64,000 nucleotides of DNA from assembly GCA_023251075.1 (NCBI GenBank), contig JAHEZM010000010.1, forward strand, positions 47,563 through 111,562, given 5' to 3'. Positions within the stretch are counted from its first letter, which is position 1. Each line of letters opens with the position of its first letter. The notes under the pieces are model-generated. The model saw only the letters and a list, made by a program, of their open reading frames with translations. It searched no databases and was not told the origin of the DNA. A program made the translations under genes and the position numbers. The stretch comes from Flavobacteriales bacterium. Lineage in GTDB: Bacteria > Bacteroidota > Bacteroidia > Flavobacteriales_C > GCA-002722245. Below are positions 1 to 9,226 of the stretch, one piece after another.

Positions 1-2739
1 TTCAACAAGTATAATGCTTACGACACTACTTTAGTAAATGGTACTTTATATATTGATAGTCCATCACCCGTTAGTGGATTGTATTATGTACATATGATTG
101 TGGGTAATGACGGTTGCTATGCTGAAACCAAAAAACCGGTTTACATCAGAAACACAATGGCCATGCCCTCCTATATTTTTCCAAGTGGCGAATTTAATCT
201 GAACAGTTGCAGCTCCCCTTATTACTTTGGTTTGTTTAATGGGTCTTCGGGATATGATCAATTTAATTATTTAAAAGTCACCAATACTCAAACCAATCAA
301 GTGATAGCCAATGTACCTGATCATGATACCGCATATATTAATTTAACCAAAGCGGGTGTTTATAGAATTGATGTTGATGTATCTAACATAGCCGATCAAT
401 GCAATGATATGGCCTACAAAACAATAGTGATAGACTCTTTTGTTTCAAATACAATCATGCCTAAAAAAGCGTGTATTAACGAATTGGTGAAAATCAAAGA
501 CAAATCAATTAGCAACTTTGGACAAATTGTAAATTATTTTTATCTATTTGGAGATGGCAGTAGTGTTGGGCATAACATTGATAGCACTGCTCATGTTTAT
601 GAAGACACCGGAACATTCGTTATTAAAACTATAGTAACCACGTTAATCACAAACAATACGGGAAATGGAATTTCTTATTGTGATCACGAACGATACGACA
701 CCATAAGAGTAGAAGGCATTCAGGCAGAAATATTTGCTGAAAACAAGAATTTTTGCCCGGGTGAAAATATTCAGTTTTCCGATTCATCCTTCAGTTCCAA
801 ATCTGTTACATACAGAAAATGGTATTTTGGCGACAATCAAACATCAACAGTACAAGATCCGGTTCACTCCTACAGCGACAAAGGAACTTATTCCGTGAGG
901 TATTCTATTAAAAATGCAAGTTGTGCCGACTCGATCAATCTCACCAACTATATCAATGTAGTTAAGCCTATCGCTGATTTTAGTGCTGTGAAATCTATAC
1001 TGTGCGAAGGAGACAGCACTAAGTTTTTAAATGCTTCATCACCTGATGGATTGATTTACCATTGGGATTTCGGACAAGGAGATACTGCAAATACAAAACA
1101 TCCTAAAGCAACCTACCTAACAGAAAATCTATATACTGTTGAATTAACAGTAATGGATTCAGATGGCTGTAAAGATACCGTTACAAAAGTCAATATGATC
1201 GATGTGGCTGCTTATCCTATTGTTGATTTTACAGTGAGTGATACCGTTTCAGATTGCGCACCCTATTTAGCAAGTTTTACTGATCAATCTACTAAAAATA
1301 TTGACACTTGGGATTGGACTTTTGAAACCAATGCTACTTCAACCAATAAAAACCCTTTTCACAATTATACATTCCCCGGAAAATATGATGTTACTTTAAA
1401 AGTAACCAACACCAACCATTGCAGTTCAACACTTACTAAAAGCAATTACATAACAGTTCATGGTCCGCACGGAACCTATATAGCATCTCCTGATTCGGGA
1501 TGTTCTCCACTTAATGTATTGTTTGATTTAGATTTCTATGAAACTAAATACCACACCTGGGATTTTGGAGATGGAAGCGTGGCAAACAATCTTTACGCTG
1601 ATGTGCCCGACTCGATTTATCATGTTTACAGCAACAAGGGAATTATTACTCCTTATGTTGTACTCCTCGACTCTAACAATTGCTCAAGTACTTTGAGTAC
1701 TGGGAATATTTTCTTAGAAGATCTCCATGCTAATTTTGGATTGAGTGATTCTTTACTTTGTTCTTTCAGTGCATTGAAAATTCACGATTCAACACAACAT
1801 GTTTTTCCAATAACTTACAATTGGTCGTTTGGCGACAATGAATCCAGCACCAACCAAAACCCTACGCATCTTTATACTTCAGAAAATTCTTTCAATGTTC
1901 AATTGATCGTTAAAAGTCCGATGGGTTGTAGCGATACACTTAGCAAACAAATTCAGGTTTTTAAAGCTCCTTCATTGTTAATCGACACCATCACCGCATC
2001 ATTTTGCGTTCCATTTAATGCCGAATTTAATGTGGTAAGTACCGACCCCAATGTTACTATCAATAAATTATTCTGGAAGTATAATGCCGATCAGCAAGAC
2101 AGTACTTATGCAAAATTTTTAATGACCATAGTGGGTTCACATAGTTTTCATTTAGTAGTGCAATATGCTGGCAATCTATGTACAATAGATTCTGTCATTA
2201 CACTTCAAGCTCTTCTTGCCCCAACTGCACAATTTACATTTAGTCCGGAACACCCTTCCGTAAACACAATAATAACTTTAAACAATGAATCGCAAAACGC
2301 GAGTTCTTTCCTTTGGGATTATAAAGACAATAGTACAGGAACAGAAATTAGTCCGGAACATACTTTCACCAAAAAAGGCAATTACGATGTTCAGTTAATT
2401 GCAGCTAATTCTGCCAATTGTTTCGATACAACTCACACATTAGTAAATATTGCAAAAGAAGATTTTGTAAAAGTTGTTTCTGGTTTTACCCCTAATGGAG
2501 ATGGCATAAATGATTATGTTAAAATTTTAAATGGTGGTGAAGTAAGTTTAGTAGAATTCACTATTTACAACCGATGGGGACAACTTGTTTTCAGAAGCAA
2601 TGATATTAATTCTTATTGGGATGGAACCTTTAATGGCAGCCTGCAAGATGCGGGAACCTTCGTTTATTATGTTACTGCCAAAAACAACAAAACTCAACAA
2701 GTGTTAACCGAAAAAGGCAATATCACTTTACTGCGATGA
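1..2739 (+). CDS. PKD-repeat surface protein with T9SS type B C-terminal domain (5' truncated)
   Basis: The frame is open from base 1, so the gene starts upstream of the window; 912 residues are visible. It contains at least seven PKD-like Ig domains, recognised by repeated W-x-F-G-D/x-N-P-x-H-x-Y patterns (for example YLFGDGSS, KWYFGDNQT, HWDFGQGD, DWTFETN, TWDFGDGS, NWSFGDNE, LWDYKDN). The last ~85 residues (GFTPNGDGIND, YNRWGQLVF, YWDGTFNG, GTFVYYV) form the gliding-motility-associated, T9SS type B sorting domain. By family knowledge it is exported through T9SS and displayed or released as an adhesin. The next gene is an SprF/PorP protein overlapping by 4 bp, and type B cargo commonly needs such a partner. 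Ligand unknown. Confidence 0.93.
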   Translation, partial: FNKYNAYDTTLVNGTLYIDSPSPVSGLYYVHMIVGNDGCYAETKKPVYIRNTMAMPSYIFPSGEFNLNSCSSPYYFGLFNGSSGYDQFNYLKVTNTQTNQVIANVPDHDTAYINLTKAGVYRIDVDVSNIADQCNDMAYKTIVIDSFVSNTIMPKKACINELVKIKDKSISNFGQIVNYFYLFGDGSSVGHNIDSTAHVYEDTGTFVIKTIVTTLITNNTGNGISYCDHERYDTIRVEGIQAEIFAENKNFCPGENIQFSDSSFSSKSVTYRKWYFGDNQTSTVQDPVHSYSDKGTYSVRYSIKNASCADSINLTNYINVVKPIADFSAVKSILCEGDSTKFLNASSPDGLIYHWDFGQGDTANTKHPKATYLTENLYTVELTVMDSDGCKDTVTKVNMIDVAAYPIVDFTVSDTVSDCAPYLASFTDQSTKNIDTWDWTFETNATSTNKNPFHNYTFPGKYDVTLKVTNTNHCSSTLTKSNYITVHGPHGTYIASPDSGCSPLNVLFDLDFYETKYHTWDFGDGSVANNLYADVPDSIYHVYSNKGIITPYVVLLDSNNCSSTLSTGNIFLEDLHANFGLSDSLLCSFSALKIHDSTQHVFPITYNWSFGDNESSTNQNPTHLYTSENSFNVQLIVKSPMGCSDTLSKQIQVFKAPSLLIDTITASFCVPFNAEFNVVSTDPNVTINKLFWKYNADQQDSTYAKFLMTIVGSHSFHLVVQYAGNLCTIDSVITLQALLAPTAQFTFSPEHPSVNTIITLNNESQNASSFLWDYKDNSTGTEISPEHTFTKKGNYDVQLIAANSANCFDTTHTLVNIAKEDFVKVVSGFTPNGDGINDYVKILNGGEVSLVEFTIYNRWGQLVFRSNDINSYWDGTFNGSLQDAGTFVYYVTAKNNKTQQVLTEKGNITLLR

Positions 2740-3800
2740 GAAAAAAAGATTTGATAAATTGGAGATTCAATTTGAAAATGGACTATGCTTCCATGATCAT
2801 ATTGTTTTTCATTTTTCTATCTTCTTCTGTATTCTCTCAAGATGCTCAATTCACCCAATTCACCAATACTCCCATTTTATTAAACCCTGGTCAAACAGGC
2901 GATATAAATGGAGAATTCCGGGTAGGGTATTTATACCGCAATCAATGGAACTCTATCTCCTCCCCTTTTACTACTTCTCATTTTTTTACCGATAAAAAAT
3001 TTTTAGAAGAACGATTGAAAGGAAATTTTGTGGGGGGTGGATTAAGCATGGTTTACGATAATACCGGTGGCGGAGCTTTAACTACTACACAAATTGGATT
3101 GAATACTTCTTATCATCATTACCTCGATAGAAGTTTAAGTAGTAAAATTTATGGCGGAATTCAAATCAGTTTCTTTCAAAAAAGTTTAAATGCCAATCTC
3201 CTCGCCTTTGAAAATCAATTCAACTATAGCAATTCTGATTTTAGTAATACCAGCAATACCGATAATATCGTAAGCTCTAACATTGTTCGTCCCGACTTTA
3301 CTTTGGGTGCAGGCTACTGGAAAAGTGAAAAAAAATATTACATCAATGCTGGTTTATCGGCCGCACATTTTACGCGCCCGAATTTATCTTTCACAGGTGG
3401 TAAAGATTTGTTAGCTACCAAATGGACTCTTCATGCCGACGGGCAATACAACCTTTCAAAATTCCTATTTGTTACCCCTGCCCTTATGATTAAATTTCAA
3501 AATATGGCCACTCAATTTAATTTTGGAGCCATGCTGAATTATGGATTTGGAAAAACATTCACCGATAATATTTATGTTAAAACCGGAATGTGGTTTCGTG
3601 TGGGTGATGCTGTTAATTTTGTGGTGGGATTGAATCATAACAATTGGCAATTCAATGTATCATATGATATCAACGCATCAAGTTTACATACTGCCAGTCA
3701 CTACAACGGAGCCATAGAATTATCCATTCTATACACACATAACTTATTCAACATTCAAAAAAACAAAACAAGAACTATTCCTTGTAAGCGATTATTTTAA
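2736..3800 (+). CDS. PorP/SprF family outer-membrane protein
   Basis: 354 residues. An N-terminal hydrophobic signal (residues ~15-35, ending VFSQ) is followed by the family's typical start (DAQFTQFTNTPILLNPG) and a beta-rich, aromatic body ending in alternating strands, as expected for a membrane barrel. PorP/SprF proteins act with T9SS; SprF-type members are needed for secretion of a specific type B cargo encoded next to them, which is exactly the arrangement here. The ATG overlaps the upstream stop (ATGA). An in-frame ATG at 2778 would give a cleaner signal peptide and is a possible alternative start. It is followed by a PorE-like gene overlapping by 1 bp. Confidence 0.9.
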   Translation: MRKKDLINWRFNLKMDYASMIILFFIFLSSSVFSQDAQFTQFTNTPILLNPGQTGDINGEFRVGYLYRNQWNSISSPFTTSHFFTDKKFLEERLKGNFVGGGLSMVYDNTGGGALTTTQIGLNTSYHHYLDRSLSSKIYGGIQISFFQKSLNANLLAFENQFNYSNSDFSNTSNTDNIVSSNIVRPDFTLGAGYWKSEKKYYINAGLSAAHFTRPNLSFTGGKDLLATKWTLHADGQYNLSKFLFVTPALMIKFQNMATQFNFGAMLNYGFGKTFTDNIYVKTGMWFRVGDAVNFVVGLNHNNWQFNVSYDINASSLHTASHYNGAIELSILYTHNLFNIQKNKTRTIPCKRLF

Positions 3801-5755
3801 TGAAACAATTATTACTTAAATATGGTTTACTCTTTTTATTCGCTTTTCAATACAGCGGAGTATTTTCGCAGGTAAGAAACACGAATACTAAACTGGCAGA
3901 CCATACTTTGCTGGAAGGAAATTATTACGAAGCCATTGAAATATATAAGGAGGAATTAGTAAAACGAAACGACAATGTTTATTTACTCATTCAGCTAGGA
4001 ACTACTTACCAAAAAATTGGGGAATTTAAAGAAGCCCATGCTTGTTTTGAAAAAGCATTTTCTTTAAACAATCCTGAATTCCCTCTTTGTGAAATGTATT
4101 TGGCTCAATCATATAAAACATTGGGAAATTATGAAAAAGCAAAAGAATTATTCGAACACTTTAAAAAGAATTACAAAGGCAACAACTCATCGTTCTATAC
4201 CAGCAAAGCGAAAGATGAAATTAAAAATTGTGACTTAGCTATCAAAGCCAAAACTTTACCCGATTATACTTTAAAACCATTAGATCACATTAACAAAAGG
4301 TATAGCGAATTGAGCCCTTTTTTCTATCAGGATTCTTTATTGCTTTTTTCTGCTCTGCCCTCTGATTCATTAATCAAAATTCCATTTGAACAATCCACAC
4401 CCAAAAACAAAATATACTTCGCCAATTGGAAAGACAGTGTTTCAAAAATGAATTTGTTTCTCCCTCACTTTTTTACTGAAACAGCAGGTGATGTGAGCGA
4501 CTTGGTGATATCTGGCGACGGACAACGAATGTATTTCACTGAGTGTAAAATGAATTCTTCAGGAAGATTAATTTGTGAAATTTATGGTAGCAGTAGCATT
4601 AAAGGAGAATGGCAATTGCCCGTTAAATTGGGTCCGCTAGTAAACGAGGAATCAGGAGAATTTAACGCCACTCACCCATCTTTAAGTTATGATGCAAAAA
4701 ACAAACAAGATATTTTGTATTTCGCTTCCGATCGACCGGGGGGAAATGGTGGTTATGATATTTGGTACGCTGAAGTAGGTAGTTCTTTCAACATCGATAA
4801 AGCTTACAACTTAGGAAGAAAGTTCAATTCAGCTGAAAATGAAATTACTCCTTTCATAGAAGCCAATTCAGGAAACTTATTTTATAGTTCTAACGGATTT
4901 GAAAACTACGGAGGTTACGATATTTTAATGGCTGCCGATAAAGGCAAGAGCTTTGAAAAACCAAAAAATATTGGCAAGCCTTTCAACACTAGTTACGATG
5001 AGTTTTACTATCGTACCAACACCAAAAACTCAGGCGTATTTGTTTCTAACAGAGTTGATTTACAAAAGAAAAATTGTTGTGATGACATTTTTTATTTCAG
5101 TAAAGAGGAATACAAATATTACAGTATTAAAGCGATTGAAAAAGTAAACGACACCTTAAACAAAGAACTAAGCGATGCTACTTTTTTCATTGTAAACAAA
5201 AAAGATTCTACTTATAAAGCAGGAAATACCTACAAAGGAAACATCAATGATTCTTTAGTGGTTGAAGTAAGCAAAAAAGGATACCTGAAAAAATCAACCA
5301 CTGTTCAACTGAAATCTTTAATGAACGACACTTCCCTCATCACAGTGCAATTGGAAGAAATTAAAGTGAACAAAGAATATCGATTGAATAACTTATACTT
5401 TGAATACAACAAAGCGGAACTCACCCCAGAATCACTTACAGAATTACAAAGCCTGCTTAAGTTTTTACAAGATAATCCTGAATTAATTATTGAGGTTGCA
5501 GCACACACCGACAATAAAGGTAATGCCGCTTACAACCTCAAACTATCGCAAGAAAGAGCTAAAAGCGTAGTAGATTATCTAGTCACTAATGGAGTTCCAG
5601 GCGAACGTTTAGTGGCTAAAGGTTATGGTATGAATCAACCTATTGCTTTCAATACCAATCCTGATGGAAGTGACAATCCGGAAGGCCGGCAACAAAACAG
5701 AAGAATTATTTTTAAAGTGGTAGGACAATTAAATACCGTGAACAATGAAAAATAA
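3800..5755 (+). CDS. PorE-like TPR/PD40/OmpA-domain protein
   Basis: 651 residues with a signal peptide (to about residue 23). Order of domains: TPR repeats (~30-120), a PD40/WD40-like beta-propeller (~215-425, with FASDRPGGNGGYDIW and FYSSNGFENYGGYDI blades), a small regulatory-like beta domain (~430-515) and a C-terminal OmpA domain (~530-645). The OmpA part has the peptidoglycan-binding signature (AAHTDNKG, LSQERA, GRQQNRRI). This is the architecture of PorE, which tethers T9SS outer-membrane components to peptidoglycan; dedicated paralogs often accompany SprF and type B cargo. Start overlaps the upstream stop (TAATG) and the end overlaps the next ATG by 11 bp, so translation is probably coupled. 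Confidence 0.9.
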   Translation: MKQLLLKYGLLFLFAFQYSGVFSQVRNTNTKLADHTLLEGNYYEAIEIYKEELVKRNDNVYLLIQLGTTYQKIGEFKEAHACFEKAFSLNNPEFPLCEMYLAQSYKTLGNYEKAKELFEHFKKNYKGNNSSFYTSKAKDEIKNCDLAIKAKTLPDYTLKPLDHINKRYSELSPFFYQDSLLLFSALPSDSLIKIPFEQSTPKNKIYFANWKDSVSKMNLFLPHFFTETAGDVSDLVISGDGQRMYFTECKMNSSGRLICEIYGSSSIKGEWQLPVKLGPLVNEESGEFNATHPSLSYDAKNKQDILYFASDRPGGNGGYDIWYAEVGSSFNIDKAYNLGRKFNSAENEITPFIEANSGNLFYSSNGFENYGGYDILMAADKGKSFEKPKNIGKPFNTSYDEFYYRTNTKNSGVFVSNRVDLQKKNCCDDIFYFSKEEYKYYSIKAIEKVNDTLNKELSDATFFIVNKKDSTYKAGNTYKGNINDSLVVEVSKKGYLKKSTTVQLKSLMNDTSLITVQLEEIKVNKEYRLNNLYFEYNKAELTPESLTELQSLLKFLQDNPELIIEVAAHTDNKGNAAYNLKLSQERAKSVVDYLVTNGVPGERLVAKGYGMNQPIAFNTNPDGSDNPEGRQQNRRIIFKVVGQLNTVNNEK

Positions 5756-6914
5756 AATATTCATCGTAACACTTTGTTTTCTTTCCTTGTGTGTACAGGC
5801 ACAATGGAACAAAATTAATGTGAATACCACCAAAAGCCTAAACTCTATTGCTCAAATTGACGCCAATAATTTGATGGTAGTGGGCGATACAGGAACGTTA
5901 ATTAAACTTACCAATAAAGGACAAAGTTTTTCAACCATTACTTCTAGTATTACAAAAAACTTAAACGACGTTTGTTTTGTTAGTAGCTCTATTGGTTATG
6001 CCGTTGGAAATTCAGGTACCATTATCAAAACCATCAATGGCGGAAGCACATGGAATCCACAAACATCTAATACTTCATCGGATTTAAATGGAGTTAAATT
6101 TTTAGATGCAAATAACGGATTAGCCGTAGGAAGCAATGGAACTATTCTGCGAACACAAAACGGAGGAAGTACCTGGACTGTCATCAGTCCTATTACCATT
6201 TATATTTTAAATAAGGTTACCTACATTTCCTCTACGGTTGCAATTGCCTGCGGTGGAAATGGGTTGTTATTAAAATCAACCAATGGAGGTAAAAACTGGA
6301 CGATCAAAAGTACAGGAACTACCAAGGTTATTTCGAATATGTACTATTATCCCGAGGAGCAAAAATTAATGGCTGTGGGCAACAAAGGTTTATTACTCAC
6401 TTGCGATTCGGCATTAACAACCTTTTCTAAAGACAGCATTTCATCTCAATGGCTTTTTGGTATTGCTAAAGAAGGATATACCGATAGTATTTTCGTAGTA
6501 GGTAAAAATGCAAACATTCTTTACTCACCTAATTGGGCGAAAGCCAATACAACAGAAACAGCAGATTTACATTCTGTAGCATTTATAAACGATACTATGG
6601 GAATTATTGTGGGGGCAAATGGCTTGGTTCTACGCACTATTACGGGAGGGGTTTGGAATGAAATAAGCGATATCAATTCTGTTTCTGTTCAAGTTTATCC
6701 TAATCCATCAAGCGATCAGTTTAATATTGAAAGTACAACGCTTGGTTCCAATTTTCAAGTGATGATCTATAGCGTCAACGGATCATTAGTATTTCAGCAG
6801 AATTGTGTTTCTGCTTCTATAACAACCATTCATCATAACCTCAGTGATGGGTTGTATTTACTGCAGATCATTTCTGATACTTCACTTTACTCGCAATCAA
6901 TCTTAATTCAATAG
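5745..6914 (+). CDS. Secreted Ycf48-like beta-propeller protein with T9SS type A sorting domain
   Basis: 389 residues. A signal peptide (cleavage near VQAQ, residue ~20) is followed by repeated blades of the form G-x-A-V-G-x-x-G-T-I-x-x-T-x-x-G-G-x-x-W (GTIIKTINGGSTW, GTILRTQNGGSTW, LLLKSTNGGKNW), typical of Ycf48/BNR-like propellers. The C-terminal ~75 residues (VQVYPNPSSDQFNI to the end) are a T9SS type A sorting domain, so the protein should be secreted or surface-anchored. It is the last gene of the T9SS operon and overlaps the PorE-like gene by 11 bp. Ligand unknown. Confidence 0.9.
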   Translation: MKNKIFIVTLCFLSLCVQAQWNKINVNTTKSLNSIAQIDANNLMVVGDTGTLIKLTNKGQSFSTITSSITKNLNDVCFVSSSIGYAVGNSGTIIKTINGGSTWNPQTSNTSSDLNGVKFLDANNGLAVGSNGTILRTQNGGSTWTVISPITIYILNKVTYISSTVAIACGGNGLLLKSTNGGKNWTIKSTGTTKVISNMYYYPEEQKLMAVGNKGLLLTCDSALTTFSKDSISSQWLFGIAKEGYTDSIFVVGKNANILYSPNWAKANTTETADLHSVAFINDTMGIIVGANGLVLRTITGGVWNEISDINSVSVQVYPNPSSDQFNIESTTLGSNFQVMIYSVNGSLVFQQNCVSASITTIHHNLSDGLYLLQIISDTSLYSQSILIQ

Positions 6915-6922
6915 CTTAAGAA

Positions 6923-6988
6923 CCCTGTACTTCAGGGTATGCTGAGCTAAGTTTTCAACTTAGCTCAGCATGGGTGAATCGTACACCC
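6923..6988. repeat. Three consecutive hairpins downstream of the T9SS operon
   Basis: Three perfect stem-loops follow back to back: CCCTG/CAGGG (6923-6937), a 15-bp stem with a 3-nt loop (6939-6953 with 6957-6971) and GGGTG/CACCC (6972-6988). They sit between the end of the T9SS operon and the terminator of the opposing gene. None is followed by a T tract, so they are more likely mRNA 3'-end protection or a dispersed intergenic palindrome than a simple intrinsic terminator. Confidence 0.6.
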
Positions 6989-7009
6989 GGAAGCACATAT
7001 AAACAAGGC

Positions 7010-7038
7010 ATAAAAAAAGGCCATCCTTCGATGGCCTT
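7010..7038 (-). terminator. Intrinsic terminator of the 7058-7546 gene
   Basis: Perfect 9-bp GC-rich stem (7017-7025 with 7030-7038), 4-nt loop, followed on the minus strand by a run of T (the A run 7012-7018). It starts 20 bp after the minus-strand stop codon. Confidence 0.85.
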
Positions 7039-7057
7039 CTCTTCTTCCTTCTTGTAA

Positions 7058-7546
7058 TTATTTTCTAATTGAATAAACCGTAAGGTTTTTAGACTTGAAT
7101 GTACTTCTGCTGATTTTGCTCTCCAACCACATTTCAAATAGATAAGTTTCTATTTTATGTTTTTGTGTTTCAAAGAATTTAGGGTCTTCTGCTTTAAATC
7201 TTGCCATTACCCATTCCAATGATTTAACGGGCTCTGTTTCATCCATCAAAAGCACTAATAATTGAGCTTTAGCATCATCTACCTCTTTCACCACTTTTTT
7301 AGTGTAAGTACGAGCTACCATAGTTAATTGCTCCATGAACTCTTTACCGGTCATAACATCCTTAAAACGGATCTTAACTGCACCTTGCTTTTTGTTCTCG
7401 TCAGTACTAGAAAACAGATATTTTTTATCAATCACTCTGCAATATTGGCGACCGCCAGCAGTTGCTTCAGGATTTTCAAAAGTTAAAATTCTGTTATCAA
7501 GATACTCTGTGTCCTTGATGATTTTTTTGGCTTCTGTTTGGTTCAT
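7058..7546 (-). CDS. Conserved hypothetical cytoplasmic protein (162 aa)
   Basis: Not recognised as a named family. The product is charged, has no signal peptide or membrane segment, and is predicted mixed alpha/beta (GRQYCRVIDKKYLFSS, FKDVMTGKEFMEQL). The open frame continues upstream to 7609, but a full promoter (TAnnTTTG at 7596-7589 with a TTTG -33 box) lies inside that extension, so the ATG at 7546 (MNQTEAKK) is the start. The resulting 42-nt leader begins with a 7-bp hairpin. The gene stands alone with its own promoter and terminator and is convergent with the T9SS operon. Confidence 0.75.
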   Translation of the reverse strand: MNQTEAKKIIKDTEYLDNRILTFENPEATAGGRQYCRVIDKKYLFSSTDENKKQGAVKIRFKDVMTGKEFMEQLTMVARTYTKKVVKEVDDAKAQLLVLLMDETEPVKSLEWVMARFKAEDPKFFETQKHKIETYLFEMWLESKISRSTFKSKNLTVYSIRK

Positions 7547-7563
7547 TGTTGTACTAGGTTTAA

Positions 7564-7584
7564 CGCAAAGTCCCTCACTTTGCG
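7564..7584 (-). promoter_or_regulatory. 5'-leader hairpin of the 7058-7546 gene
   Basis: CGCAAAG (7564-7570) pairs with CTTTGCG (7578-7584) around a 7-nt loop. It lies immediately after the predicted transcription start, so the mRNA would begin with a hairpin. Possible stabiliser or regulatory site; function unknown. Confidence 0.45.
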
Positions 7585-7588
7585 GAAT

Positions 7589-7621
7589 CAAAGGTAACAG
7601 TAAAAACACCTAACATGCAAA
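7589..7621 (-). promoter_or_regulatory. Bacteroidota promoter (-7 TACCTTTG, -33 TTTG)
   Basis: Exact TAnnTTTG on the minus strand (7596 to 7589) with a TTTG box (7621-7618) separated by 21 bp. It drives the leftward gene ending at 7058 and fixes its start at 7546. Confidence 0.75.
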
Positions 7622-7660
7622 TTTTTCAACAAGTATTCGAGAAATTGTTAATATTGTTGT

Positions 7661-8125
7661 ATGCTTTTCAGTTTCAAATACTTCCTACCATCCTTGTTGC
7701 TGCTAATGTCTTGCTCAGAACCAAGCATTATAAAACATTCTTACTCGGTTAACAACCCTCAAAAGAATCTAAAATTAGAAGGAACACTCTATGGTTTGGA
7801 AGAAATGGATCACTACAATACCCTACAATTAAGCACTATTGAGCATGAGTTAGTGGATAACACCAGTGCCAAAGCCAAAATAACGGGAGTAGTCGTTGGA
7901 TTCTCTAGTAATAGTGCCCTAATCAAGGGGGATAAAGATTATTTTTTTATTGAAATTGAAGAACCTTTAACCCTTCCCAAGGAAAGTTTAGGAAAAGAAT
8001 GTCTTTTTCAAGGTTTGGCTCAAATGAGAGATAGCTCTGAGATGAGCAGTGAAATAAAAGCTCTTAATCCGAACAAAAAGAGATATTTGCATTTCACTGT
8101 ATCCTCCATGATAGTATTGAAATGA
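7661..8125 (+). CDS. Hypothetical lipoprotein (154 aa)
   Basis: The N-terminus is a lipoprotein signal with lipobox LMSC (Cys at residue 18). The rest has no recognised domain; it is hydrophilic with several predicted beta strands (AKITGVVVGFSSNSALI, DYFFIEIEE). A near-consensus -7 element (TAATATTG, 7649-7656) ends four bases before the ATG. The stop overlaps the menE start (ATGA), so the two genes are probably co-translated, though no functional link to menaquinone is evident. Confidence 0.75.
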   Translation: MLFSFKYFLPSLLLLMSCSEPSIIKHSYSVNNPQKNLKLEGTLYGLEEMDHYNTLQLSTIEHELVDNTSAKAKITGVVVGFSSNSALIKGDKDYFFIEIEEPLTLPKESLGKECLFQGLAQMRDSSEMSSEIKALNPNKKRYLHFTVSSMIVLK

Positions 8126-9153
8126 ATGCGATTTTAAACATAGACTTCTCCAAAATCAGTAAAGCAGAACTTTTAGAGTACTGCTCCGTTCTTCATTCCA
8201 GTGGCAATGAATGGCAAAAAAACATTACCGATTTCGTACAAGAATGGTTCAATACAAATGACCAAATAGCCCTTAAAACCTCAGGAACAACAGGGAAATC
8301 TAAAAACATAGAAGTAGAAAAAAGCCGAATGAAAGTAAGTGCATCAATGACTGGTGAATACTTTCAATTACATAAAGGAAGCAAAGTACTTTTGGCTTTA
8401 TCTCCCAATTTTATTGCTGGCAAAATGATGCTGGTAAGAGCCATTGAATTGCAATGGAATTTGTATGCTGTAGAGCCATCGGGTAATCCCTTAAAAGATT
8501 TGAAAATGGATTTTGACTTCACCGCTTTGGTCCCCAATCAATTGTACGAAATACTACAATCCAATGAGCGTAATGAACTCAAAAAAATACAGAAGGTATT
8601 GATTGGTGGAGGAAGTATATCTCCTGCCCTTCTAAAGGAAATTAGAGATTTCCCTAATCAATTCTACCAAAGCTATGGAATGACGGAAACCGTGAGTCAT
8701 GTGGCGATTAAACAACTTTACCCTAATGAGCAGCTTACTTATCATGCTTTAAAAAATGTGAGCTTTCAATGCGATGAAAGAAACTGTTTAATTATTAACG
8801 CCCCTCACCTTTCACCTTCCCCCATTGTTACCAATGATATTGTTAAACTGATTTCTGAAACTGAAATGGAATGGTTGGGTCGCTATGATAATATCATAAA
8901 CTCAGGAGGCATAAAAATCAATCCCGAAGAAGTAGAGCGAAAAATACAACATCTAATTGATACTCCTTTTATTGTATCTTCTATCAACGATGAAAAACTA
9001 CAAAATAAATTGATCTTATTAGTGGAAGGAAATACAAACATTCATCTTGAAACAATCAATCAACATCTTTCCAAATTCGAAAAAATAAAGGAAGTACGTT
9101 TGAATTGCTCTTTTGAAAGAACCAATAGCGGTAAAATCAAAAGGCCCAATTAA
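8122..9153 (+). CDS. menE: o-Succinylbenzoate-CoA ligase-like AMP-binding protein (MenE)
   Basis: 343 residues, a compact ANL-superfamily adenylate-forming enzyme. Visible motifs: P-loop SGTTGKSK (~54-61), the aromatic motif QSYGMTET (~189-196), WLGRYDNIINSGG (~252-264) with hinge Asp, and the C-terminal catalytic lysine region SGKIKRPN. Short ANL proteins of this size in Bacteroidota are MenE, which activates o-succinylbenzoate to its CoA thioester in menaquinone synthesis. No other men genes are in the window, so the assignment rests on length and family; another small acyl-CoA ligase is possible. Confidence 0.8.
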   Translation: MNAILNIDFSKISKAELLEYCSVLHSSGNEWQKNITDFVQEWFNTNDQIALKTSGTTGKSKNIEVEKSRMKVSASMTGEYFQLHKGSKVLLALSPNFIAGKMMLVRAIELQWNLYAVEPSGNPLKDLKMDFDFTALVPNQLYEILQSNERNELKKIQKVLIGGGSISPALLKEIRDFPNQFYQSYGMTETVSHVAIKQLYPNEQLTYHALKNVSFQCDERNCLIINAPHLSPSPIVTNDIVKLISETEMEWLGRYDNIINSGGIKINPEEVERKIQHLIDTPFIVSSINDEKLQNKLILLVEGNTNIHLETINQHLSKFEKIKEVRLNCSFERTNSGKIKRPN

Positions 9154-9182
9154 TTTTGGGCACCCGCGAGGGGTGCCCAAAA
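9154..9182 (+). terminator. Terminator-like hairpin after menE
   Basis: Perfect 12-bp stem (9154-9165 with 9171-9182) with GGGCACCC core and 5-nt loop, starting immediately after the menE stop. The downstream side is A-rich rather than T-rich, so it is a strong hairpin but an atypical intrinsic terminator. It separates menE from the MBOAT operon. Confidence 0.65.
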
Positions 9183-9226
9183 CAAATAAATTTAGTAGCT
9201 TCGTTCAAACCATTTTATAGTATATT

